Assembly (NCBI GenBank): GCA_023441255.1 | Contig: JAEZPW010000001.1 | Coordinates: 1 to 7,965 of the forward strand | Length of the DNA stretch: 7,965 bases | Direction of reading: 5' to 3' | From: Acidobacteriota bacterium | GTDB taxonomy: Bacteria; Acidobacteriota; Terriglobia; Terriglobales; Acidobacteriaceae | In this document: piece by piece, positions 1-6,044 of the stretch | Layout of the letters: the number at the start of each line of letters is the position of its first letter | Numbering within the stretch: position 1 is the first letter of the stretch | Translations under genes and position numbers: made by a program | The notes under the pieces: generated by a model | Database searches by the model: none | What the model saw: the letters and a program-made list of their open reading frames with translations, nothing else | Told to the model about the DNA's origin: nothing

Positions 1-1665
1 AACAGCGGGCGGGGCCACCGCGCCGCCCTCACACCTGGGGTTGGGCACTCTCGGCCACGCAAGCTTCTGCAGCGGGACGAGCGTGCCGTCGGCCACTCGT
101 GGATACGAACTGGGCGGCGGTTCGACACCGTCTTTCACCCAGGCGTTCATGTTGGCGATCATGGCGCGCCATAGCCAGCGCACCGGATTGGGGTTCATCA
201 GCTGCTGTCCCTTGAGGTCAGCCTTGCCGTATTCGGGCGGGAAGGGACCAGAAAAGTGCTGCAGGCCGGCAAGCAGGTAGACGCGTACGTCGGGTGAGAT
301 CTGCGCGTCCGAAACGCATGGGTTGGTCAGGGCCGAGTCGTTAGTCCCTCTTCGCCGGGTCGAAGACCCGGCGCTACACAAGCTCGTGTGGACCAGCGAT
401 CCCGCGCGACCCCAATACTCGTAGGAGGTGTTCGACAGAAACATTTTTGGCACGACCCGGGCAGCGCGAGCCGCGTCGAGCAGGCCGGCGGTGCGGCCGG
501 TCACAGAATCGGCCTCGGGCAGATCGGTGTATGGAAAGAGGTCGGTGGGATAGAAAATGGCCGACATGGGCTGTGCGTCGCGCGAAGGCTGCGCAAAGCG
601 ATGGTTAAAGCTGCCGCGCCCCGCTCCGGCCACGTGTGCCAGTACGCCATCTAGCGCCCGGCTTCCCTGCTCGTCCGCGTTGAAGCCCTGCCAGACGAAG
701 TGACGAAGGAAACGCCCGGTCTGTGAAATACCAAGCGCGTAGGCTCGCACGACGGGTGCGACCGCCTGCTGATCGTGTTTCTCGTAGGAGACAAAATCCC
801 GTACCGCAGCCAGCCCAAGCCCGGCGACAACGGGGTCTCTAACGACGTATACCAGTTCGTAGATCTTGCCCGGCTCGAATCCGGAGTTCAGATGAAAGTG
901 CCGGTCGCTGGGCACCAGTTTGCCGTCGACCGTATGCGCGAAGCTCCAGTCCTTGCGGGGGATCACGCGGCGTTGCGCCGTCGGGGCGTCTCGCACGGTG
1001 AGCACGTTGCGCGCGTCGTCCGGGGCGGCAACGGGATATTCCCTGCCCCCGATGCGTCCGACGATCATGTGCCCGAGCGGCATGTCATAGCGTTTTTCAG
1101 GAAGCGTGAAGTCGTCGCGCAGCAGGCCGGTGAGCGGTCCTTTGGGTCCCTTTGCCACGGGCGCATACAGGCGCATGTTGCCGGACTCTTCCGCGACGTC
1201 CCACTGCCAGCCGAGCCAGCCGAAGGTGTATCCCTGTCGCAAGAGCCAACCATCGCCGAAGTCGCTTTCGCTGGTGGGATCGGCCCCGCCGGTGGTCGCG
1301 CCATTGATCAGCCGCAGAAGACCTTTGCCGCCGCGGTTCGGTATCTCGAGCAGCAAGGCTCCGTTGCCTTTCTTTGCGTCCTTGGGGCGGAAGAGATACA
1401 GGTCAGCCGAAAACTCAACCTCACCCTGCGCGTTGCGCGGAGCTTTGTCGAGGTCAACGATAACCCGGTTGTGCGGGTCATCGGGCCTGACCGCGAAGTG
1501 GACCCGGCCCACAATCTTCTCGTAGGCACCGGTGTCGCCGAAGGGCTTTCCGTTCAGGACGTCGGTGCGCGACGTTATCTCGACACGCACCACACGCGCG
1601 AACAACATGCACGAACACACCAGTGCGACCGCCAGAAACAAAAATCCGCGAACAACGCTTTTCAT
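1..1665 (-). CDS. Secreted alpha/beta hydrolase, Abhydrolase_10-like; C-terminus cut by window edge
   Basis: The reverse strand is open from an ATG at 1665 to base 1: 555 codons with no stop, so the C-terminus lies outside the window. Residues 1-23 form a Sec-type signal peptide (basic MKSVVR, then a hydrophobic core), so the protein is probably exported. The body resembles the alpha/beta hydrolase domain family PF20091, recognised by recall. Ser314 in GISQTG is the likely nucleophile and His470 in LAGLQH the likely catalytic His; I cannot place the acid with confidence. Substrate is unknown, with an ester or similar being plausible. The start is fixed by a GGAG 7 nt upstream and by an ATGA overlap with the DUF4010 gene, which implies co-transcription and coupled translation. 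Residues about 428-453 look like an in-frame insertion carrying a palindromic repeat, between the conserved YEYWGR segment and the strand leading to His470. Confidence 0.85.
   Translation of the reverse strand, partial: MKSVVRGFLFLAVALVCSCMLFARVVRVEITSRTDVLNGKPFGDTGAYEKIVGRVHFAVRPDDPHNRVIVDLDKAPRNAQGEVEFSADLYLFRPKDAKKGNGALLLEIPNRGGKGLLRLINGATTGGADPTSESDFGDGWLLRQGYTFGWLGWQWDVAEESGNMRLYAPVAKGPKGPLTGLLRDDFTLPEKRYDMPLGHMIVGRIGGREYPVAAPDDARNVLTVRDAPTAQRRVIPRKDWSFAHTVDGKLVPSDRHFHLNSGFEPGKIYELVYVVRDPVVAGLGLAAVRDFVSYEKHDQQAVAPVVRAYALGISQTGRFLRHFVWQGFNADEQGSRALDGVLAHVAGAGRGSFNHRFAQPSRDAQPMSAIFYPTDLFPYTDLPEADSVTGRTAGLLDAARAARVVPKMFLSNTSYEYWGRAGSLVHTSLCSAGSSTRRRGTNDSALTNPCVSDAQISPDVRVYLLAGLQHFSGPFPPEYGKADLKGQQLMNPNPVRWLWRAMIANMNAWVKDGVEPPPSSYPRVADGTLVPLQKLAWPRVPNPRCEGGAVAPPAV
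353..373. repeat. Palindromic repeat inside the hydrolase coding region
   Basis: A perfect inverted repeat with 9-bp arms (CGCCGGGTC and GACCCGGCG) around a 3-nt loop (GAA). It would form a strong GC-rich hairpin in DNA or RNA. It resembles the extragenic GTAGCGCCGGGTC-type palindromes I associate with Acidobacteria genomes, but that dispersal is recalled and not tested. It falls in frame within the hydrolase and encodes residues 432-438 (AGSSTRR). No obvious target-site duplication flanks it. Confidence 0.75.
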
Positions 1666-2933
1666 CTCGGAGCTCCGATGTTCAACCAGACGTGGTTCAA
1701 CCAGAGGTGCTGCACAGCAAGCACCGCGATTCCGACTGCGATCTGCAATGCCGTGAGGGCCGCCAGCTTCAGCCGAACCGAGTGATTCGGCAGCCGCTTG
1801 TAGACCAGGGGCAGATTGATGATGGCGCTCGCCATGGAAGCGAGCACGCAGGCTGTTCCAGCCAACTCGGCCGAGACCTTTCCCCGGGCAGCCAGACTGG
1901 CGGCCGCCGCGGTTGAACTGGCGCTGCTCACGAATCCGCTGACGAGGCTCACGGCCATGAACCCGTAATTGCCGGCCCCGCGCTGCGCAAGTCCGCCGAT
2001 CGCTTCGATCGCGACGAACACCAGTCCAAACCACAAGACGCGGCTCAGCGAGATAGGGGACGTCAACGTCAGCTCAGGCCCGGGCGGCTCGGCCTTGACT
2101 CGCAGCCGCAATAGGAACACTGTCAGCAGCGTCATCGCAATCAGCGGGGCAATGGCCGCATAGAGTGCCTTGGGAGCGAAAACCGCCAGCAGTACCGTGT
2201 TGCGTATGAACATAGCAACTGTGGCCAGCAGTACAACGGCAAGCACCCGCACCACGGAAGCGCCCACAACGCTGGTGAGTTCAACCACGGCGGCGCTGCT
2301 GTTGACCAGACCGCCGAGAGTTGCGGTCCAGTAAAGCCCACGGGTGCCATATAGGCGCAGCAGCACGTAGTTCACGAAGCCGATGCCGGCAACCACGATC
2401 ACCGTCACCCAGGCTTGCCGTATGTTGACCAGGCCCCATGGGTCCAGAAAGCGGTCCGGCAGGATCGGATAGATCACCAGTCCGATGAGGCCCAGCACCA
2501 CCGCGCTGCGTAATTCGCCGATGCTGACACCGCCGGCAAAGCGGTGCAGCTCAAGCTTCCAGGCGAGCAGCAGGGTCATCACAATGGCAGAAGCCACAGG
2601 CGTGAAGGTGTGTCCGAGTCCGACCAGCACGCCCAACACGTAGGTGACGAGCAGCGCGGTCGAGGTGGTTATCTCGAGCGAGCGGTTGGTGAGAAGACTG
2701 CGGGTGTTCATGAACACGATGAGCGCGATCACGCCGGCCATGCATACCAGGCTGAAAGCGGGCGAGATGAAAACGCTCAGCGCACCGAGCAGGCACGCCA
2801 GCCCGAATGTACGGGTGCCAACGTCCTTATTAGCAGATTCACGCTCGAAACCGACGAGCATGCCGACAGCAAGCGCCACTGCTATGCGAACGGCAACGGC
2901 GTTGGGCGGGAATCCTCCGACCGTCTCAAGCAT
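1662..2933 (-). CDS. MgtC/SapB family membrane protein with C-terminal DUF4010 domain
   Basis: A 423-residue, very hydrophobic inner-membrane protein with roughly ten or more membrane segments. Residues 16-60 carry the MgtC/SapB signature: a hydrophobic helix, then GFERE (28-32), a short polar loop and GTRTF (39-43). The second half matches DUF4010 as I know it, with IYPILPD, the NYVLLRLYGTRG stretch, a GGLVNSS motif and a later SGFVSSASSTAAAAS segment. Length fits MgtC-DUF4010 fusions. Substrate is unknown; MgtC itself is linked to growth in low magnesium and to ATP synthase regulation, and this should not be carried over. An in-frame TGA 24 nt upstream makes the ATG at 2933 the first possible start. 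A GGAG at 2946-2949 is 12 nt away, a long spacing. It is the first gene of the leftward operon and overlaps the hydrolase start by 4 bp. Confidence 0.88.
   Translation of the reverse strand: MLETVGGFPPNAVAVRIAVALAVGMLVGFERESANKDVGTRTFGLACLLGALSVFISPAFSLVCMAGVIALIVFMNTRSLLTNRSLEITTSTALLVTYVLGVLVGLGHTFTPVASAIVMTLLLAWKLELHRFAGGVSIGELRSAVVLGLIGLVIYPILPDRFLDPWGLVNIRQAWVTVIVVAGIGFVNYVLLRLYGTRGLYWTATLGGLVNSSAAVVELTSVVGASVVRVLAVVLLATVAMFIRNTVLLAVFAPKALYAAIAPLIAMTLLTVFLLRLRVKAEPPGPELTLTSPISLSRVLWFGLVFVAIEAIGGLAQRGAGNYGFMAVSLVSGFVSSASSTAAAASLAARGKVSAELAGTACVLASMASAIINLPLVYKRLPNHSVRLKLAALTALQIAVGIAVLAVQHLWLNHVWLNIGAPR
1667..1678 (-). promoter_or_regulatory. Shine-Dalgarno of the hydrolase inside a 12-bp palindrome
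   Basis: On the reverse strand GGAG (1676 to 1673) lies 7 nt before the hydrolase ATG, inside the end of the DUF4010 gene. The surrounding 12 bases, TCGGAGCTCCGA, are a perfect palindrome. As RNA this could form only a small hairpin (4-bp stem, AGCT loop) that would partly hide the ribosome binding site until ribosomes translating the upstream gene open it. The binding site is well supported; the regulatory reading is inference. Confidence 0.5.
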
Positions 2934-3004
2934 CTCTTTCGTGGTCTCCGGAACTCACGATATTGAATGTCATATCACGCGCACTACTGCGTAACGGATG
3001 GTAA

Positions 3005-3032
3005 AGCTTAACAACAAGACACGTTGCGTCAA
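3005..3032 (-). promoter_or_regulatory. Candidate promoter for the DUF4010-hydrolase operon
   Basis: On the reverse strand TTGACG (3032 to 3027, five of six -35 matches) is followed after 16 bp by TAAGCT (3010 to 3005, three of six -10 matches). It would place transcription start about 65 nt before the DUF4010 ATG. The -10 is poor, so this is a candidate only. It lies in the 189-bp divergent region shared with the SRPBCC gene. Confidence 0.3.
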
Positions 3033-3075
3033 ACGCTTGGGCATCAGACCGATTATGGGAGCGGCCGTGTCGTTC

Positions 3076-3081
3076 TATGAT
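3076..3081 (+). promoter_or_regulatory. Candidate -10 box for the SRPBCC gene
   Basis: TATGAT matches the -10 consensus at five of six bases and lies about 40 nt before the SRPBCC ATG. The -35 position (around 3053-3058, TTATGG) is weak, so a different sigma factor or an activator may be needed. It points away from the leftward promoter candidate. Confidence 0.3.
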
Positions 3082-3122
3082 TTCTTCTGCAGTAGTTTTG
3101 CGGGTCAGGTACGCCGGCTCAA

Positions 3123-3575
3123 ATGACTATCTTCAGACTCGAACGCCGCCAACTAATCCAGATGCCCGTTGGAGATGTGTTCGCTTTCTTCTCCCGGGCT
3201 GAGAACCTGCAGGACATCACTCCGCGCTGGCTCGACTTCCGCGTGCTCTCCGTTTCGACTCCGGAGATCCAGCGTGGCACGCTCATTCGCTACGCCCTTT
3301 GGTGGCGGCTGTTGCCAGTGCGGTGGACGACCGAGATCGTGCGCTGGGAGCCGCCCTTCCGCTTCGTCGATGAGCAGATCTCCGGCCCATACAGGCTGTG
3401 GCATCACGAGCACCGTTTCGAGCGGCAAGGCTCGGCCACGCTCATGCACGATACTGTGCGCTACGCGTTGCCGCTCGGGCCGATCGGCGCCGCCGCACAC
3501 GTGCTGCTGGTCGGTCGCGACGTGGACTCGATATTCGACTACCGTGCCGAGCGCATCCGCGAGCTGTTCGCATAA
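3123..3575 (+). CDS. SRPBCC (START-like) family ligand-binding protein
   Basis: A 150-residue protein, the normal size of a single-domain SRPBCC protein of the polyketide cyclase/CoxG-like type. The family pattern is visible in order: the first strand and helix (residues 5-25, ending VFAFFSRAENL), the ITPRWLDF stretch (32-39), a central GTLIRY strand (52-57), the WHHEHRFER segment (93-101), MHDTVRYALPLGPIG (108-122) and a long C-terminal helix ending in RERI-type sequence. The fold encloses a hydrophobic pocket; the ligand cannot be told from sequence. It has no signal peptide, so it is probably cytoplasmic. Its start has no strong ribosome binding site; an in-frame TAG at 3093-3095 limits extension, and ATG 3123 is the only good start. 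It is divergent from the DUF4010 gene and followed by the repeat region, so it is probably monocistronic. Confidence 0.85.
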   Translation: MTIFRLERRQLIQMPVGDVFAFFSRAENLQDITPRWLDFRVLSVSTPEIQRGTLIRYALWWRLLPVRWTTEIVRWEPPFRFVDEQISGPYRLWHHEHRFERQGSATLMHDTVRYALPLGPIGAAAHVLLVGRDVDSIFDYRAERIRELFA

Positions 3576-3584
3576 AGCGAAAAC

Positions 3585-3616
3585 TCAACACGGATTGCAC
3601 GGATTCGAACGGATAA
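3585..3616 (-). repeat. ATCCGTG-type repeat, left inverted arm
   Basis: Read on the reverse strand this begins TTATCCGTT and ends CCGTGTTGA, with three spaced ATCCGT words at an 11- or 10-bp step. It matches the segment at 3824-3856 with four substitutions and one single-base gap. It starts 10 bp after the SRPBCC stop codon. Confidence 0.7.
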
Positions 3617-3737
3617 GGCGGCAGCAAGCTTCGACACAGCGAGGGAATAACCGGACCGTGGTGACGCGTTCAATGCTTCGTCGTTCCCCACACGGCGAGG
3701 CACTACTCCCGGCAGCGACCGTGGAGGAGGGAGAGGG

Positions 3738-3760
3738 TCCTCGCTGCGCTCGGAATGACA
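3738..3760 (-). repeat. Copy of a TGTCATTCCGAGCG-type dispersed repeat
   Basis: The reverse strand reads TGTCATTCCGAGCGCAGCGA and then GGA. From general knowledge, closely similar sequence (TGTCATTCCGAGCGAAGCGA) recurs between genes in many unrelated bacteria and is often mistranslated as HSERSE peptides. Its right end merges into the first unit of the 18-bp tandem array, which repeats the AATGACA core. Confidence 0.65.
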
Positions 3761-3823
3761 ACTCAAGTGGGAATGACAACTCGTCTCGAAATGACAACTC
3801 AACTCGGAATGACAACTCGAACT
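3752..3823. repeat. Four-copy 18-bp tandem repeat
   Basis: Four units start exactly 18 bp apart at 3752, 3770, 3788 and 3806. Thirteen bases, GGAATGACAACTC, are constant apart from one change (GA for GG) in unit 3. The last five bases vary (AAGTG, GTCTC, AACTC, GAACT). The constant part extends the AATGACA end of the adjacent dispersed repeat, so the array probably grew from it by slippage or unequal exchange. Confidence 0.9.
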
Positions 3824-3856
3824 TTATCCGTGCTAATCCGCGCCAATCTGTGTTGA
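3824..3856 (+). repeat. ATCCGTG-type repeat, right inverted arm
   Basis: This segment begins TTATCCGTGCTAATCCG and ends TCTGTGTTGA. It is the inverted partner of 3585-3616, about 28 of 33 aligned positions being identical. The two arms enclose about 207 bp containing the TGTCATTCC repeat and the 18-bp array. It begins directly after the last tandem unit. Confidence 0.7.
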
Positions 3857-3923
3857 AGGTCCATGGCAATCTGTGTTGAAGGCACAGCATTCCGTGTTAG
3901 TCCGTGTGAATCTGTGTTGAAGG
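3845..3923 (+). repeat. Three copies of a 15-mer, AATCTGTGTTGAAGG
   Basis: Exact copies lie at 3845-3859, 3868-3882 and 3909-3923. The first is the tail of the right ATCCGTG-type arm. The third is preceded by TCCGTGTTAGTCCGTGTG, so it ends a second ATCCGTG-like unit in the same direction. The block ends about 60 bp before hemE, immediately before its promoter candidate. Confidence 0.85.
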
Positions 3924-3943
3924 TTTCGAGTTTCTGGGTTTAT

Positions 3944-3973
3944 GTGACACGTCCAGAGCGGAGAATGTACACT
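3944..3973 (+). promoter_or_regulatory. Candidate hemE promoter giving a near-leaderless mRNA
   Basis: GTGACA (3944-3949, five of six -35 matches) and TACACT (3968-3973, four of six -10 matches) are 18 bp apart. Transcription would start near 3980-3982, at or just before the hemE ATG at 3983. This fits the lack of a Shine-Dalgarno close to that ATG. An alternative is TTGAAG (3917-3922) with a weak TTATGT -10, which would use the last 15-mer repeat as its -35. Confidence 0.4.
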
Positions 3974-3982
3974 TAAGCGTTT

Positions 3983-5056
3983 ATGTCCGCGCCCAACAGC
4001 AATTTCGTCAAGGCCTGCAAGGGATTGCCGGTCTCCGCCACGCCCGTCTGGTTCATGCGCCAGGCCGGGCGTTACATGAAGGAATATCGCGAGGTCCGCA
4101 AGCATCACTCGCTGGTGGAGATCTGCAAGACGCCGAAGCTCGCGGCGCAGGTGACGATCGAGGCCGCCGAAATCCTCAAGGTGGACGCCGCCATTATCTT
4201 TGCCGACCTGCTGTTGCCGCTCGAAGTGATGGGGCTGGATTTTCACTTCGAAGCCGGCGAAGGCCCGGTGATAGAGAAACCGTTGCGAACGGACGAGGAT
4301 GTTGAACGCCTCAATCGCGATGCCGCTTCGGAGCTGATTTACGTCGCAGAGTCGATAAAGCTGGTTGTGAAGCACTTCGGCAGCAAGCTTCCGGTGATCG
4401 GGTTCTGCGGCGCGCCATTCACGCTGGCAAGTTACATGATCGAGGGCGGAAGCTCGCGCAATTACATCGAGACGAAGAAGATGATGTACCGCTCGCCCGG
4501 CGCATGGGACCAGCTCATGTCCAAGCTTGTACAGGTGCTGGCCGAGTACACGGCCGAGCAGGTGCGCGCGGGCGCCGATGCCATCCAGATCTTCGATAGC
4601 TGGGTTGGCTGCCTCAGCCCCGATGACTACCAGCAATACGTGCTGCCGCGGACCACGCAACTTATCCAGATCCTGAAATCCACGGGCGTGCCCATCATCT
4701 ATTTCGGCACGGACACTTCGACGCTGCTGTTCGACATGAAAAAGACGGGCGCGGACGTGATCGGTCTCGACTGGCGAATCCGTCTTGATGAAGGGTGGGA
4801 AACCCTCGGCGGAGGAGGCGTACAGGGCAACCTCGATCCGGTCACGCTGTTTGCGGACTGGAACACGGTCAAGCAGCGCGCCGAAGACGTATTAAAACGC
4901 GCCGCTGGACGGCCGGGGCACATCTTTAATCTCGGCCACGGCATACTCCCCGCAACGCCGGTGCAGAACGTGATTGACCTGGCCAAGTTCGTGCACGAAT
5001 TCTCCGCCAAGTTCAAACCGGCAGCGAAGGTGGACTGGTTCGGAGAGGCGGACTAG
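3983..5056 (+). CDS. hemE: Uroporphyrinogen decarboxylase HemE
   Basis: A 357-residue cytoplasmic enzyme that removes the four acetate carboxyls of uroporphyrinogen III to give coproporphyrinogen III. Full family length and hallmarks are present: PVWFMRQAGRY (residues 21-31, with substrate-carboxylate arginines Arg26 and Arg30), the catalytic Asp75 in IIFADLLLPLEVMG, GFCGAPFTLASYMIEGG (140-156, with the conserved Tyr151), a GTDTS loop, and FNLGHGILP with His319. No cofactor motif is expected or seen. An in-frame TAA at 3974-3976 rules out a longer protein, so ATG 3983 is the start even though no ribosome binding site lies near it. The ferrochelatase follows after 9 bp, so the pair is one operon in late heme synthesis. 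Nothing in the protein looks damaged. Confidence 0.97.
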   Translation: MSAPNSNFVKACKGLPVSATPVWFMRQAGRYMKEYREVRKHHSLVEICKTPKLAAQVTIEAAEILKVDAAIIFADLLLPLEVMGLDFHFEAGEGPVIEKPLRTDEDVERLNRDAASELIYVAESIKLVVKHFGSKLPVIGFCGAPFTLASYMIEGGSSRNYIETKKMMYRSPGAWDQLMSKLVQVLAEYTAEQVRAGADAIQIFDSWVGCLSPDDYQQYVLPRTTQLIQILKSTGVPIIYFGTDTSTLLFDMKKTGADVIGLDWRIRLDEGWETLGGGGVQGNLDPVTLFADWNTVKQRAEDVLKRAAGRPGHIFNLGHGILPATPVQNVIDLAKFVHEFSAKFKPAAKVDWFGEAD

Positions 5057-5065
5057 AGAAGAATT

Positions 5066-5998
5066 GTGAGTACCGAGTACCGAGTTCATACTGCCGTCCT
5101 GCTTCTTGCCCACGGCTCCCCAGACACTCCCGCGGACATTCCCTGCTTCCTGCACGCGGTGACCGGCGGGCGGCCTCTGCCGGACGCCGTGGTGAAGGAA
5201 GTGCAGCATCGTTACACGCTGATCGGGCGCTCGCCCCTGCGCGACATCACGATGCAGCAGGCGGCCAGCCTTCAGCGTGAACTCGGGATCCCGGTCTACG
5301 TGGGCATGCGGAACTGGGAGCCGTATATACGGGACGTGGTGCCGCAGATGGCTGCCGATGGGGTGAAGAGGGCCATCGTAATCTGTCTTGCCCCGCAGAA
5401 CTCGCGGACGAGCGTGGGACTTTACAAAAAGGCTTTGCTGGGCGAATCAGGTCGCGCGCCGTTCGAGGTCGATTTTGTGGAAAGCTGGCACGATCATCCG
5501 GGCCTGATCGCGGCGTTTGCCGAAAAGCTGCAGGCTGGATGGAAGACCGCCTGTGAACTGGCCGATATGGAAGTGCCGGTCATCTTCACGGCACACAGCG
5601 TGCCGACACGAACGATCAGCGAGGGCGATCCCTATGAACGGCAGGCGCGCGAGACCGCGGAACTCGTGGCGGCGCGCGTTCCCGGCCTTACGCCAGACCT
5701 GTGCCGGTTCGCGTTTCAGTCACAGGGCATGAGCGGAGGCCCGTGGCTCGGACCGACAGTGGAAGAAACCATCGACTCCTTCGCGGGACAGCACCATGCC
5801 GCGCTGTTCGTGCAGCCCATCGGCTTCCTCTGCGACCACGTCGAAGTGCTTTACGACATCGACATCGCATTTCATGACTACGCCGACGAACGCGGCATCG
5901 ACCTATGGCGAGCCGAGTCGCTGAATGATTCGCCGCTGCTGGCCAACGCGCTGGCGGAGATCGTGAGAGCGCGGATGCGGGCAAGCACTTCCGCCTGA
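5066..5998 (+). CDS. hemH: Ferrochelatase (HemH/CpfC family)
   Basis: A 310-residue protein that inserts ferrous iron into a porphyrin to make heme or coproheme. Family marks in order: VLLLAHGSPD (11-20), GRSPLRDITMQQA (54-66), ESWHDHP (139-145), FTAHSVP with the metal-site His177, WLGPTVEE (227-234) and GFLCDHVEVLYDID with Glu260. The His177-Glu260 spacing is close to that of His183-Glu264 in Bacillus subtilis. Compared with that enzyme as I recall it, His16 replaces substrate-contacting Tyr13 and Gln111 replaces His88, so porphyrin specificity is uncertain and hemH or cpfC could both apply. No C-terminal cysteine cluster for an iron-sulfur centre is present. The start is GTG at 5066, 9 bp after hemE, with only a weak AGAGAAG upstream. 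No later ATG precedes the conserved first strand, and the start sits in a heptamer repeat. Confidence 0.93.
   Translation: MSTEYRVHTAVLLLAHGSPDTPADIPCFLHAVTGGRPLPDAVVKEVQHRYTLIGRSPLRDITMQQAASLQRELGIPVYVGMRNWEPYIRDVVPQMAADGVKRAIVICLAPQNSRTSVGLYKKALLGESGRAPFEVDFVESWHDHPGLIAAFAEKLQAGWKTACELADMEVPVIFTAHSVPTRTISEGDPYERQARETAELVAARVPGLTPDLCRFAFQSQGMSGGPWLGPTVEETIDSFAGQHHAALFVQPIGFLCDHVEVLYDIDIAFHDYADERGIDLWRAESLNDSPLLANALAEIVRARMRASTSA
5068..5085 (+). repeat. Heptamer repeat at the ferrochelatase start
   Basis: GAGTACC occurs at 5068-5074 and 5075-5081, followed by a partial third copy GAGT. The run begins inside the GTG start codon context and encodes residues 2-6 (STEYR) of the ferrochelatase. 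Similar GAGTACC runs occur between genes in some bacteria as I recall; this is not tested here. Confidence 0.6.
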
Positions 5999-6044
5999 CC
6001 TAAAGCGGTTCCGTGCTACGAGATTGAGCTCGCCGCACCAGCTT

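Larger units (their letters stand above)
3576..3982. other. Gene-free, repeat-rich spacer between the SRPBCC gene and hemE
   Basis: About 407 bp with no credible gene. It holds two inverted ATCCGTG-type repeats (3585-3616 and 3824-3856), a copy of a GTCATTCCGAGCG-type repeat (3738-3760), an 18-bp tandem array (3752-3823), three copies of a 15-mer (3845-3923) and a hemE promoter candidate. Several reading frames stay open through it only because the 18-bp unit is a multiple of three. No clear intrinsic terminator for the SRPBCC gene is seen. Confidence 0.8.

Noticed and set aside
775..1785. A 336-codon plus-strand reading frame opposite the hydrolase and the end of the DUF4010 gene
   Set aside because: It has no recognisable family and its length follows from GC-rich codon bias on the other strand. 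The reverse strand here encodes convincing hydrolase and membrane-protein motifs. The smaller frames at 41-280, 388-654 and 1106-1525 are rejected for the same reason.
3024..3035. TTG-CGT-CAA as an operator between the divergent genes
   Set aside because: Half-sites of three bases with no second copy are expected by chance; part of it is explained by the -35 candidate.
3595..3616. A GTTCGAATC word on the reverse strand resembling a tRNA T-arm
   Set aside because: No acceptor, D-arm or anticodon stem can be paired around it. It is part of the ATCCGTG-type repeat.
3539..3890. Minus-strand frames encoding repeated LSFR or CHSERSE peptides, and a plus-strand frame with repeated NDNS
   Set aside because: These come from the 18-bp array and the TGTCATTCC-type repeat, whose unit length keeps frames open. 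CHSERSE-type peptides are a familiar artefact of this repeat.
3833..4660. A 275-codon minus-strand reading frame across hemE
   Set aside because: hemE is certain on the plus strand. The product of this frame has no family features and its N-terminal part is antisense to HemE motifs.
5688..5984. Arginine-rich minus-strand frame opposite the ferrochelatase
   Set aside because: It is antisense to conserved ferrochelatase motifs and has the low-complexity composition of a shadow frame.
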